Shown here: positions 1-8,564 of the stretch, one piece after another
Position numbering within the stretch: the stretch's first letter is position 1
How the letters are laid out: each line of letters starts with the position of its first letter
Source of the DNA: Streptomyces roseochromogenus subsp. oscitans DS 12.976
GTDB lineage: Bacteria; Actinomycetota; Actinomycetes; Streptomycetales; Streptomycetaceae
Length of the DNA: 12,651 nucleotides
NCBI RefSeq assembly: GCF_000497445.1
Contig: NZ_CM002285.1
Coordinates: 6,072,999 to 6,085,649, forward strand
Reading direction: 5' to 3'
Notes under the pieces: model-generated
What the model saw: only the letters and a program-made list of their open reading frames with translations
Database searches by the model: none
Told to the model about the DNA's origin: nothing
Made by a program: the position numbers and the translations under genes

Positions 1-225
1 CCCGGTCAGCCCGGCCTCGGCCGCCGCCCGCAGCAGCGGCCCGGCCCGGTCCGCCGGCACGCCGACCGCCAGCAGCAGCGCGCCGGGCAGCCGGGGAAGC
101 GGGGTGTGACCGTCGTACAGCACCGCCTCCGTGACCGGTACGGCCTGTCCGGCGGGGGCCGTGTGCAGGCGCAGGGCGGGGCCGCCGACGATGTCCAGGA
201 GGTCACCGAGAGTGCAGGCGTCCAT
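1..225 (-). CDS. PucR-family transcriptional regulator, N-terminus only (partial)
   Basis: The gene runs off the left edge; only its first 75 residues are visible, beginning MDACTLGDLLDIVGGPALRL. The pattern (short helix with TLGDLL, then GGPALRLHTA, an 'AVLYD' strand, a proline-rich turn and a hydrophobic LLLAVGV strand) matches the N-terminal PucR domain of purine-catabolism-type regulators. Those proteins carry a GGDEF-like middle and a C-terminal helix-turn-helix, which would lie outside the window. The ATG at 225 is preceded by GGGGGGA with a 5-nt spacer, a strong ribosome binding site. It diverges from the acyltransferase/racemase operon across 103 bp, so control of that operon is a reasonable inference; no ligand can be read from this fragment. 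The family call rests on a short N-terminus, so it is good but not certain. Confidence 0.7.
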   Translation of the reverse strand, partial: MDACTLGDLLDIVGGPALRLHTAPAGQAVPVTEAVLYDGHTPLPRLPGALLLAVGVPADRAGPLLRAAAEAGLTG

Positions 226-264
226 GAAGGTCCCCCCAGCAGACTGTTGGCGGATGGTGAAACG

Positions 265-294
265 AACCTACGCATGCCTTGGCCGCTCGCACAA
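265..294 (-). promoter_or_regulatory. Candidate promoter of the PucR-type regulator
   Basis: On the minus strand, TTGTGC (289-294) and TAGGTT (265-270) are separated by 18 nt, resembling -35 and -10 boxes. Transcription would start near 258 and give a leader of roughly 30 nt before the ATG at 225. The match is by eye. The start for the opposite gene pair must lie in the same 103 bp, but I see no convincing plus-strand boxes. Confidence 0.4.
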
Positions 295-328
295 CACACC
301 CGGGCCCGGCTCCTTCGAGACTCGTGCC

Positions 329-1093
329 ATGACAGCAGGAGTCACCATCCGTACCGTCCACGACGTCGCCTCCCTCGCGGCCGTGGCCGACCACTTCAGC
401 GACGTCTGGCAGACGCCCCGCACCGCCCCGCCCTATCCGGCCGAGGTCCTGCACAGCCTGGTGCACTCCGGCGGCGCGGTCCACGCGGCGTACGACGGAC
501 AGCGGCTCGCCGGGGCGTCCGTCGCCGTGCTCGGCGCCGGCAACGGCACGTACTCGCTGGTCGCCGCCGCCGAGCGAGGGCTCGGGCACGCCGTGAAGCT
601 GGCCCAGCGGGACTGGGCCGTCGCCCTGGGCGCCCGCACCATGCGCTGGACCTTCGACCCGCTGGTCGGCCGCAACGCCCGCTTCAACCTGGTCAAGCTG
701 GGCGCCACCGGCACCGAGTACCTGGTCGACTTCTACGGCTCCATGACCGACGGCGTGAACGACGGCGACGAGAGCGACCGGCTGACGGTGACGTGGGAGC
801 TGGGCGCGCCGACGGCGTCGTACGACGTCGCACCCCCCGGAATCGAACCCCGTGGGCCGGTCACCGTCACCGCCCCCGACGGCGGTCCCCTCGCCCGCCG
901 CGACGAGCGGCACATCTGGTGCCGGGTGCCGGAGGACATCGTCAAGCTGCGTGCCGCCGACCCGGCGCTGGCGCTGCGCTGGCGGCACGCGGTGCGCGAG
1001 GTGCTGCTGACGGCGTTCGCGGAGGGGTTCCGGGCCACCGGGATGTCCCGTGACGGCTGGTACACGCTCACCCTTGGGGAGGCCGGGGCATGA
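329..1093 (+). CDS. GNAT-superfamily N-acyltransferase (COG3375 type), probable amino-acid N-succinyltransferase
   Basis: 254 residues. An acyl-CoA-binding segment like GNAT motif A lies at about 83-90 (RGLGHAVK). It is followed by the conserved block of this subfamily: MRWTFDPLVGRNARFN (105-120), KLGA (123-126), YG..TDGVN (136-144) and SDRL (149-152). The family occurs beside N-acylamino acid racemases. In Geobacillus kaustophilus a member is known to succinylate D-amino acids as the first step of D- to L-amino acid conversion. Here the stop overlaps the racemase start as ATGA, so the two are probably translationally coupled. I chose the ATG at 329 because homology begins there; upstream in-frame starts would run into the regulator's promoter. 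The ribosome binding site is weak. The enzyme is cytosolic, with no signal or membrane segment. Substrate specificity is inferred from context. Confidence 0.82.
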   Translation: MTAGVTIRTVHDVASLAAVADHFSDVWQTPRTAPPYPAEVLHSLVHSGGAVHAAYDGQRLAGASVAVLGAGNGTYSLVAAAERGLGHAVKLAQRDWAVALGARTMRWTFDPLVGRNARFNLVKLGATGTEYLVDFYGSMTDGVNDGDESDRLTVTWELGAPTASYDVAPPGIEPRGPVTVTAPDGGPLARRDERHIWCRVPEDIVKLRAADPALALRWRHAVREVLLTAFAEGFRATGMSRDGWYTLTLGEAGA

Positions 1094-2199
1094 AGCTGGA
1101 GCGCGTCGAGATCGTGCACGTGGCGATCCCGCTGGTCACCCCGTTCCGTACGTCCTTCGGGACGATGACGACGAAGGACACCTTCCTCCTCCATGTCGTC
1201 ACGGACGTGGCCGAGGGCTGGTCGGAGTTCGCCGCCGACCCCGAGCCGCTGTACTGCTCGGAGTTCGTCGCCGGCGCCGAGATCGTGCTGCGCGACTTCC
1301 TGATCCCGCGCATGGCCGCCCTCCCGCACCTCACCACGGCCGCGCTCGCGCCGGCCCTGGCGAAGATCAAGGGCCACGAGCTGGCGAAGGCGGCCCTGGA
1401 GACGGCTCTGCTGGACGCCGAGCTGCGGTCGTACGGCATGCCGCTCGCGACGTATCTGGGCGCTGTACGGGACCGGGTGCCGGCCGGGGTGTCGGTCGGC
1501 ATCAAGAACTCGGTCCCGGAGCTGCTGGACGACGTCGAGCGCTATCTCGCCCAGGGCTATGTCCGGATCAAGCTGAAGATCGAACCGGGCTGGGACGTGG
1601 AGCCGGTGCGGGCGGTCCGGGAGCGTTTCGGCGCGTCGCTGCCGCTCCAGGTCGACGCCAACACCGCCTACACCCTCGCGGACGCCGAGCAGCTGCGGCG
1701 GCTGGACGAGTTCGGGCTGCTGCTGATCGAGGAGCCGCTGGAGGAGAACAACCTGCACGCCCACGCCCGGCTCCAGCAGCGGCTGCGGACGCCGGTCTGC
1801 CTGGACGAGTCCCTGCACCACGCGCGCGACACCGCCGCCGCGATCGCGCTGGACGCCTGCCGGGTGGTGAACGTCAAACCCGCCCGGGTCGGCGGCTATC
1901 TGGAGGCCCGCCGGGTCCACGACGTGGCGCACGCGCACGGCGTCCCGGTGTGGTGCGGCGGCATGCTGGAGACGGGCATCGGCCGGGCCCCCAATCTGGC
2001 CCTGGCGGCCCTGCCCGGCTGCACCCTCCCGGGGGACACCTCCGCCTCCGCCCGCTATTTCGCCGAGGACATCACCGAGCCGTTCGTCCTGGTGGACGGC
2101 CACCTGCCGGTTCCGGCCGGCCCCGGAATCGGCATCGCGCCCCTGCCGGACGCGCTGCGCCGGTTCACCCGGGAGCGACGGGACCTGTACGCGGCATAA
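1090..2199 (+). CDS. menC: o-Succinylbenzoate synthase / N-acylamino acid (N-succinylamino acid) racemase, enolase superfamily
   Basis: 369 residues, the same size as Amycolatopsis N-acylamino acid racemase and very similar to it as I remember that sequence (for example IKLKIEPGWDVEPVRAVRER and GGYLEARRVHDV). The catalytic set is intact: K161-x-K163 (KxK), metal ligands D189, E214 and D239, and the opposite-face base K263. The N-terminal capping domain (1-about 125) and C-terminal barrel are complete. Members make o-succinylbenzoate in menaquinone synthesis or racemise N-succinylamino acids, and many do both. Streptomyces uses the futalosine pathway, so a menaquinone role is unlikely. The coupled acyltransferase points to N-succinylamino acid racemisation. 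A desuccinylase (M20 type) would complete the route but is not in the window. The symbol is the family label and does not imply a menaquinone role. Confidence 0.9.
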   Translation: MKLERVEIVHVAIPLVTPFRTSFGTMTTKDTFLLHVVTDVAEGWSEFAADPEPLYCSEFVAGAEIVLRDFLIPRMAALPHLTTAALAPALAKIKGHELAKAALETALLDAELRSYGMPLATYLGAVRDRVPAGVSVGIKNSVPELLDDVERYLAQGYVRIKLKIEPGWDVEPVRAVRERFGASLPLQVDANTAYTLADAEQLRRLDEFGLLLIEEPLEENNLHAHARLQQRLRTPVCLDESLHHARDTAAAIALDACRVVNVKPARVGGYLEARRVHDVAHAHGVPVWCGGMLETGIGRAPNLALAALPGCTLPGDTSASARYFAEDITEPFVLVDGHLPVPAGPGIGIAPLPDALRRFTRERRDLYAA

Positions 2200-2219
2200 G
2201 GCACGGGCAGTGGTCACGT

Positions 2220-2225
2220 TAGATT
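2220..2225 (+). promoter_or_regulatory. Candidate -10 box for a leaderless transcript
   Basis: TAGATT fits TANNNT and ends 6 nt before the GTG at 2232. This spacing places the transcription start on the first base of the start codon. No Shine-Dalgarno sequence precedes this GTG, which agrees with leaderless initiation, common in Streptomyces. No good -35 box was seen. Confidence 0.4.
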
Positions 2226-2231
2226 GATGTC

Positions 2232-3023
2232 GTGCTCTCTCGTCTCACGCGTTCCCAGGCCGTAGCCGTCTGTGCGCTGCCCGTCGTGGCCCTGCTGGCC
2301 ACGGCGGCGTTCGCGCCGCTGCCGTTCGCTGTGGCCCAGCCCGGGATGACGGCGGACGTGCTCGGCGCGAACAAGGGCACCCAGGTGATCACCGTCTCCG
2401 GCGCGACCGCCCGCAGGACCAGCGGTCAGCTGCGGATGGTCACGATCGTGGCGACCGGTCCGGACACCAAGGTGACCTTCGGTGATGTGTTCCACGACTG
2501 GTTCCGCACCGACCGGGCCGTCATGCCGCACGACGCCGTCTATCCCAGCGGCAACACCGTCAAGGAGATCGAGCAGCACAACGTGGCGCAGATGCGGCAG
2601 TCCCAGGACGCCGCGACCCAGGCGGCGCTGAAGTACCTCGGGCTGAGCGCCGACAAGGTCAAGGTCACGCTGAAGCTCGCCGACGTGGGCGGGCCGAGTG
2701 CGGGTCTGCTGTTCACCCTGGGGATCATCGACAAGCTGCACGGCGACGGCAGCGGCGGCGACCTCACCGGTGGCCGTGTCATCGCCGGTACGGGCACCAT
2801 CGACGCGGACGGCAAGGTCGGCGCGGTCGGCGGTGTGGCCCTGAAGACGCAGGCCGCCCGCCGGGACGGGGCGACCGTCTTCCTGGTGCCGCAGGCCGAG
2901 TGCGCCGACGCCAAGGCGGACCTCCCGAAGAACCTCCGCCTGATCCCGGTCACCACCCTGAAGGGCGCGGTGAACTCCCTGGTGGCCCTGGAGAAGGGCA
3001 GGGGCTCGATCCCGAGCTGCTGA
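2232..3023 (+). CDS. Lon-type (S16) serine protease, YlbL-like, lacking the PDZ domain; membrane-anchored or secreted
   Basis: 263 residues. A hydrophobic segment at about 9-33 acts as signal anchor or signal peptide. The N-terminal region has the YlbL-type features QPG, VITVSG, TSGQLRMVT and PHDAVYPSG (residues 36-107). The Lon proteolytic domain follows, with catalytic Ser156 in DVGGPSAGL and Lys205 in VGAVGGVALK, aligning with Ser679 and Lys722 of E. coli Lon. Usual actinobacterial YlbL proteins are near 350 residues, with a PDZ domain between these parts. Here SQDAATQAALKYLGL runs straight into KVKVTLKLADVGG, so the PDZ domain is absent. Two cysteines (224 and 263) lie on the presumed extracellular side. 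The GTG start has no ribosome binding site. It converges on the osmoprotectant operon with 18 bp between. Its protein substrate is unknown. Confidence 0.85.
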   Translation: MLSRLTRSQAVAVCALPVVALLATAAFAPLPFAVAQPGMTADVLGANKGTQVITVSGATARRTSGQLRMVTIVATGPDTKVTFGDVFHDWFRTDRAVMPHDAVYPSGNTVKEIEQHNVAQMRQSQDAATQAALKYLGLSADKVKVTLKLADVGGPSAGLLFTLGIIDKLHGDGSGGDLTGGRVIAGTGTIDADGKVGAVGGVALKTQAARRDGATVFLVPQAECADAKADLPKNLRLIPVTTLKGAVNSLVALEKGRGSIPSC

Positions 3024-3041
3024 GCACCCACGGCCGGTTCC

Positions 3042-3995
3042 CTACTTCACGAACCCCTGCTGCTTCATCCAGTCCAGGGCCACCTGGTGCGGATCCTGGC
3101 CGGCCACGTCCACCTCGGCGTTCAGTGTCCGTGCCACCGTGTTGTCCAGCTTCTTCGTGATGGGCTCGATGACGCTCGCGATGGCCGGCCACTTCTGCAG
3201 GACCTTGGTGTTGATCACGGGAGCGGCGTTGTAGTCGGGGAAGAACTTCCTGTCGTCCTCCATCACCGCCAGGTTCATCGACCTGATGCGCCCGTCGGTG
3301 GTGAACACCTCCCCGTAGGTGCACCTCCCCTTGGCGACCTGTGTGTAGATGATCCCGGTGTCCATCTGCGTGACGTTCTTCGCGGGCACGCTCATCCCGT
3401 ACGCCTTCTCCAGACCGGGCAGCCCGTCGGCCCGGTTGGCGAACTCGCCCTCCACGCACAGGGTGACGGCGCCCGGGTCCTTCTTGGCCAGCGCGGCCAC
3501 CTGCGAGAGGGTCCGGGTGCCGTACTTCTTGAAGGTGGCCTGGTTCATGGCCAGCGCGTAGGTGTTGTTCAGCTGGGCCCGCGGCAGCCAGGTCAGGCCG
3601 TTCCCCAGGTCGGCGTTCCGCACCGCCTGCCACTGCTGCTCCGGGTCGGGGATCGGGTGGCTGTTGCCCTGGTACGTGATCCAGGCGGTGCCCGTGTACT
3701 CGTACATGGCGTCCGCTGCCCCGCTCTTCACCGCCTCCCGTGCGCCGATCGACCCCTGGATGCCGGTGCGGTCCAGCACGTCCGCGCCGGCCGCCTGGAA
3801 GGCGATCCCCATGATCGCGCCGAGGATCAGCTGCTCGGTGAACTCCTTGGCCGTGACGGTGAGATGGGCTCCCTTCAGCGGCTCGCCCGCTCCGACCGAG
3901 CCGGGCCTGACGGCGTCGGCCATGGGGGAGCCGCTGGTCAGCCCGCAGCCGGACACCAGCACCCCAGCCACCAGCAGGCATGCGCCGCGTCTCAT
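3042..3995 (-). CDS. Glycine betaine/osmoprotectant ABC transporter substrate-binding lipoprotein (OpuCC/ProX-type)
   Basis: 317 residues. MRRGACLLVAGVLVSGC is a lipoprotein signal with cleavage before Cys17 (VSG-C). The mature part shows the OpuAC/ProX family pattern: VTAKEFTEQLILGAIMGIAF (47-66), MYEYTGTAWITY (97-108), NNTYALAM (143-150) and GEVFTTDGRI (228-237). Tyr98, Tyr100 and Tyr146 lie in motifs that often supply an aromatic cage for quaternary ammonium groups. Two further cysteines (180 and 225) could form a disulfide in the exported domain. It is the last gene of the transporter operon, overlapping the upstream permease by ATGA (3992-3995). Longer in-frame forms reaching 4658 merely read through the permease gene. 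The exact solute (betaine, choline, carnitine or another) cannot be read from sequence. Confidence 0.92.
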   Translation of the reverse strand: MRRGACLLVAGVLVSGCGLTSGSPMADAVRPGSVGAGEPLKGAHLTVTAKEFTEQLILGAIMGIAFQAAGADVLDRTGIQGSIGAREAVKSGAADAMYEYTGTAWITYQGNSHPIPDPEQQWQAVRNADLGNGLTWLPRAQLNNTYALAMNQATFKKYGTRTLSQVAALAKKDPGAVTLCVEGEFANRADGLPGLEKAYGMSVPAKNVTQMDTGIIYTQVAKGRCTYGEVFTTDGRIRSMNLAVMEDDRKFFPDYNAAPVINTKVLQKWPAIASVIEPITKKLDNTVARTLNAEVDVAGQDPHQVALDWMKQQGFVK

Positions 3996-4846
3996 GTGCG
4001 CACCTCCAGGCCGCGCGGTCGCAGCAGCACCTCCGCCAGCGAGGCGAGCCAGTCCACCAGCAGGGCCAGCGCCACGGTGAGGACCGAGCCGAGCACCAGC
4101 ACCGGCATGCGCTGCGTGGTGATGCCGGTGGTGATCAGCACACCCAGGCCGCCGCCTCCGCCGAAGGTCGCCAGGGTCGCCGTACCGACGTTGAGGACGA
4201 GGGCGGTTCTGACGCCTGCGAGGATCAGCGGGACCGCGAGCGGGAGTTCGACCTTGGCGAGCACACCGAGCGGGGACATGCCGATGCCGCGGGCCGCCTC
4301 CAGCAGGGTCGGGTCGTTGGCCTTGAGACCCGCGATGGTGTTGGACAGGACCGGCAGGATCGCGTAGATGATGATGCCGATCAGGGCCGCCCTGACGCCG
4401 ACGCCGAGCCAGATGACCAGCAGGGCCAGCAGGCCGATCGCCGGGGTCGCCTGGCCCGTGTTGGCGAAGGCCATCGCCACCGGGGCGGCGCCGCTGAAGG
4501 CCCGCCGGGTGAGCACGACGCCCAGCGGGATCGCGATGATCAGCACGAAGAACGTGGAGATCACCGTCAGCTCCACATGCTGCCAGAGCGCCTTGGAGAC
4601 CTGCCCGCCCGACAACGCGTTGCGCGAGATCGTGTCCAGGTGCGCCTGCCGGAACCACAGCCAGGTCGCCAGGAGTACGGCCGCCAGGAAGGCGGGCAGG
4701 ACCGTCAGCCGCGGCCAGGACAGGCGCCGGGCGGGCGGGCGCGGGGCCGACGGCGGGGCCTCCTGCTCCGCCTCGCCCTCGTCACGGAAGGCCAGCCCCT
4801 TGACCTCGTGCTCGCCCTCGGGCCGCTGCCGCCGCTCGGTGCTCAC
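3992..4846 (-). CDS. Osmoprotectant ABC transporter permease (OpuCB/OpuCD-type), longer subunit
   Basis: 284 residues from the GTG at 4846, whose GTGA overlaps the ATPase stop. A hydrophilic, charged cytoplasmic N-terminus (1-44) comes first. Membrane segments follow at about 48-66, 94-113, 135-167, 205-230 and 246-268. The EAA loop is clear at 183-206 (EAARGIGMSPLGVLAKVELP), the contact site for the ATPase. The family forms the transmembrane channel of betaine-type importers. The long N-terminal extension distinguishes it from the shorter permease 6098-6745, so the channel is probably a heterodimer. The glycine run GGGGGLG (229-235) follows the last part of the permease core, as is usual in this family. 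Coupled at both ends by 4-nt overlaps. Confidence 0.9.
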   Translation of the reverse strand: MSTERRQRPEGEHEVKGLAFRDEGEAEQEAPPSAPRPPARRLSWPRLTVLPAFLAAVLLATWLWFRQAHLDTISRNALSGGQVSKALWQHVELTVISTFFVLIIAIPLGVVLTRRAFSGAAPVAMAFANTGQATPAIGLLALLVIWLGVGVRAALIGIIIYAILPVLSNTIAGLKANDPTLLEAARGIGMSPLGVLAKVELPLAVPLILAGVRTALVLNVGTATLATFGGGGGLGVLITTGITTQRMPVLVLGSVLTVALALLVDWLASLAEVLLRPRGLEVRT

Positions 4847-6105
4847 GCCTTCGTCACCCCTCCGGAGCCCTCCTGCTCGAAGTGCGTCTGCTGGGCGCGC
4901 GCCTCCTCCAGTTCGTGCTGCGCCTCCATCGCCTCGAAACGGTCGGCTTCCAGCAGCTCGTGCACGGAGTTCATCAGGGTCTCCATGTCGACCACGCCGA
5001 TGTACTCGCCGCGCCGCCCGGTCACCGCGACGCGGCCCGCGTTGTCCGTCAGCACGGCCTCCAGCGCGTCCCTGAGGGTCGCGTCCCGGGTCACCGTGTC
5101 GTGCACCAGCGTGCCCGCGCGGGCCAGCGAGCCCCGGGCCCGCATCAGGTCGCCGCGGCGCAGCCACTTGTAGGGGCGGCGGCGCTTGTCGAGGAGCAGG
5201 ATCTCGTTCGTGCCGCTGGCCCGGATCACGGTGAAGATCTCCTGGAGCGGGGTCTCCACGGTCACCGTCGGGTACTCCCGCATCTCCACGTCCCGCACCC
5301 GGGTCAGGTTCAGCCGCTTCAGGGCCGCGCCCGCGCCGACGAAACCGGAGACGAAGTCGTCGGCCGGGTTGGTGAGGATCGCCTCCGGGGTGTCGAACTG
5401 GGCGATGTGCGAGCGTTCGCGCAGGACGGCGATCCGGTCGCCCAACTTGATCGCCTCGTCGAAGTCGTGGGTGACGAACACGATCGTCTTGTGCAGTTCG
5501 TGCTGGAGCCGGATCAGCTCGTCCTGGAGGTGATCGCGGGTGATCGGGTCGACCGCGCCGAACGGCTCGTCCATCAGCAGCACCGGCGGATCGGCCGCCA
5601 ACGCCCGTGCCACGCCCACCCGTTGCTGCTGGCCGCCGGAGAGCTGGCGCGGATAACGGCCGTGGAACTCGCCCGCGTCGAGCCCGACGAGGTCGAGCAG
5701 CTCCTCGACCCGGGACCGGATCCGCGCCTTCGGCCAGCCGATCATCTTCGGTACGAGGGCGATGTTCTGGGCGACGGTCATGTGCGGGAAGAGACCGGCC
5801 GACTGGATGGCGTACCCCACCTTGCGGCGCAGCTTCACCGGGTCGATGTCGGTGACGTCCTCGCCGTCGATGCGGATACGGCCGCCGGTCGGTTCGATCA
5901 GCCGGTTGATCATCTTGAGCGTCGTGGACTTGCCGCAGCCGGACGGGCCGACGAAGATGACCGTCTCGCCCGCCTTGATCTCCATGCTCACGTTGTCCAC
6001 GGCCGGCTGCTGACTGCCCGGATACCGCTTGGTCAGGTTCTCCAGCTCGATGGACGCGCCATGCGCGGCCGTCGCTGACGCCGTCGCCGTCGTCGTCTCA
6101 GACAC
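4843..6105 (-). CDS. Osmoprotectant ABC transporter ATP-binding protein with tandem CBS domains (OpuCA/ProV-type)
   Basis: 420 residues. The nucleotide-binding domain (about 18-255) has Walker A GPSGCGKS (53-60), Q-loop Gln101, signature LSGGQQQR (155-162), Walker B VLLMDE (175-180) and switch His213 in VTHD. Two CBS domains follow at about 278-330 and 338-385. In OpuA-type transporters these modules sense ionic strength or cyclic-di-AMP. A charged helical tail (about 383-412, rich in Glu with few basic residues) ends the protein. It powers import of betaine-like solutes. The GTG at 6105 is preceded by AGGGGG at a suitable distance and overlaps the upstream permease by 8 nt; the 3' end overlaps the next permease by 4 nt. 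Confidence 0.94.
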   Translation of the reverse strand: MSETTTATASATAAHGASIELENLTKRYPGSQQPAVDNVSMEIKAGETVIFVGPSGCGKSTTLKMINRLIEPTGGRIRIDGEDVTDIDPVKLRRKVGYAIQSAGLFPHMTVAQNIALVPKMIGWPKARIRSRVEELLDLVGLDAGEFHGRYPRQLSGGQQQRVGVARALAADPPVLLMDEPFGAVDPITRDHLQDELIRLQHELHKTIVFVTHDFDEAIKLGDRIAVLRERSHIAQFDTPEAILTNPADDFVSGFVGAGAALKRLNLTRVRDVEMREYPTVTVETPLQEIFTVIRASGTNEILLLDKRRRPYKWLRRGDLMRARGSLARAGTLVHDTVTRDATLRDALEAVLTDNAGRVAVTGRRGEYIGVVDMETLMNSVHELLEADRFEAMEAQHELEEARAQQTHFEQEGSGGVTKA

Positions 6106-6745
6106 GGATCCCCCTGGGAATGGTCAGCCGCCCGATCAGGACGTACCCGGCGTCGAAGAGGAGCGCGAGGATGATGATCCCGAGCGTGCCCGCGAGCACC
6201 TGGTTCAGCGCGTTCTTGCTGCCCAGGGAGGCGAGCCCGCGGAAGATCTCGTTGCCCAGGCCCGGCCCGGAGGCGTAGGCGGCGATCGCGGCGATGCCCA
6301 TCAGCATCTGCGTGGAGACCCGGATGCCGGTCAGGATCGGCGGCCAGGCCAGCGGCAGTTCCACCCGCACCAGCCGCATCGGACGGGACATGCCGATGCC
6401 GCGAGCCGCGTCCACCAGCGTCGGGTCGACCCCGCGCAGCCCCACGATCGCGTTCCGCACGATCGGCAGCAGCCCGTACAGCGTCAGCGAGACCACCGTG
6501 GGCGGCACGCCCAGGCCGACGACCGGGATGAGCAGACCGATCATCGCGAGCGAGGGGATGGTGAGGATGGTCGAGGTGGCGGTGGTGGCGAGGTTGCCCG
6601 CCCAGTCGGAGCGATAGGTGACCACCCCGATCAGCACGCCGATGACGGTCGCCAGGACCATGCACTGGAAGACCGCGCTGGCGTGCTGAGAGGCGTCCGC
6701 GAGCAGCTGCTGGTGACGATTGCCCAGGTACTCCCAGAAGTTCAC
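6098..6745 (-). CDS. Osmoprotectant ABC transporter permease (OpuCB-type), shorter subunit; first gene of the operon
   Basis: 215 residues, the usual length for the short permeases of OpuC systems. It begins MNFWEYLGNRHQQLL, a typical family start. Membrane segments lie at about 25-43, 56-78, 84-103, 133-160 and 185-206. The EAA-like loop is DAARGIGMSRPMRLVRVELP (112-131). The GTG at 6745 has GGGGTGAG upstream with a 3-nt spacer; longer in-frame starts would read back through the repeat spacer and into the regulator gene in another frame. It should pair with the 284-residue permease around one ATPase dimer. It lies 67 bp downstream of hpdA on the same strand, so read-through from that regulator gene is possible. 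Confidence 0.9.
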   Translation of the reverse strand: MNFWEYLGNRHQQLLADASQHASAVFQCMVLATVIGVLIGVVTYRSDWAGNLATTATSTILTIPSLAMIGLLIPVVGLGVPPTVVSLTLYGLLPIVRNAIVGLRGVDPTLVDAARGIGMSRPMRLVRVELPLAWPPILTGIRVSTQMLMGIAAIAAYASGPGLGNEIFRGLASLGSKNALNQVLAGTLGIIILALLFDAGYVLIGRLTIPRGIRV

Positions 6746-6770
6746 CGGCTCACCCCGGATCGGCCCGCGT

Positions 6771-6812
6771 CCCTTTTCCTGCGTTTTTCCTGCGTTTCCT
6801 ACATCCCTTTTC

Positions 6813-6818
<6 letters not shown>
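6771..6818 (-). repeat. Purine-rich imperfect tandem repeat between hpdA and the transporter operon
   Basis: Read on the minus strand, four units follow each other: ACGTAGGAAAAGGG (6805-6818), ATGTAGGAA (6796-6804), ACGCAGGAAAA (6785-6795) and ACGCAGGAAAAGGG (6771-6784). The common core is AYGYAGGAA. The array includes the last codon and stop of hpdA. It is strikingly A-rich for this genome. Its role is unknown; it could bind a regulator, serve as a pausing or processing site in the mRNA, or be slipped-strand expansion. Confidence 0.75.
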
Positions 6819-8560
<1,742 letters not shown>

Positions 8561-8564
8561 GGCC

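Noticed and set aside
300..309. Perfect palindrome CCGGGCCCGG upstream of the acyltransferase
   Set aside because: Pure G/C palindromes of this length are expected by chance in such DNA; no paired site supports it.
1090..2199. Menaquinone-pathway role for the menC-family gene
   Set aside because: Streptomyces uses the futalosine pathway, and the coupled acyltransferase fits N-succinylamino acid racemisation better.
733..2217. Long minus-strand reading frame opposite the racemase
   Set aside because: Arg/Gln/Val-rich composition with no recognisable family; it is the antisense shadow of a high-GC gene whose catalytic residues are all intact.
3024..3041. Terminator between the protease and the transporter operon
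   Set aside because: Only 18 bp between the two stops and no stem of useful length.
3996..4658. N-terminal extension of the substrate-binding protein up to 4658
   Set aside because: It reads the permease gene in the wrong frame; the lipoprotein signal beginning at 3995 is decisive.
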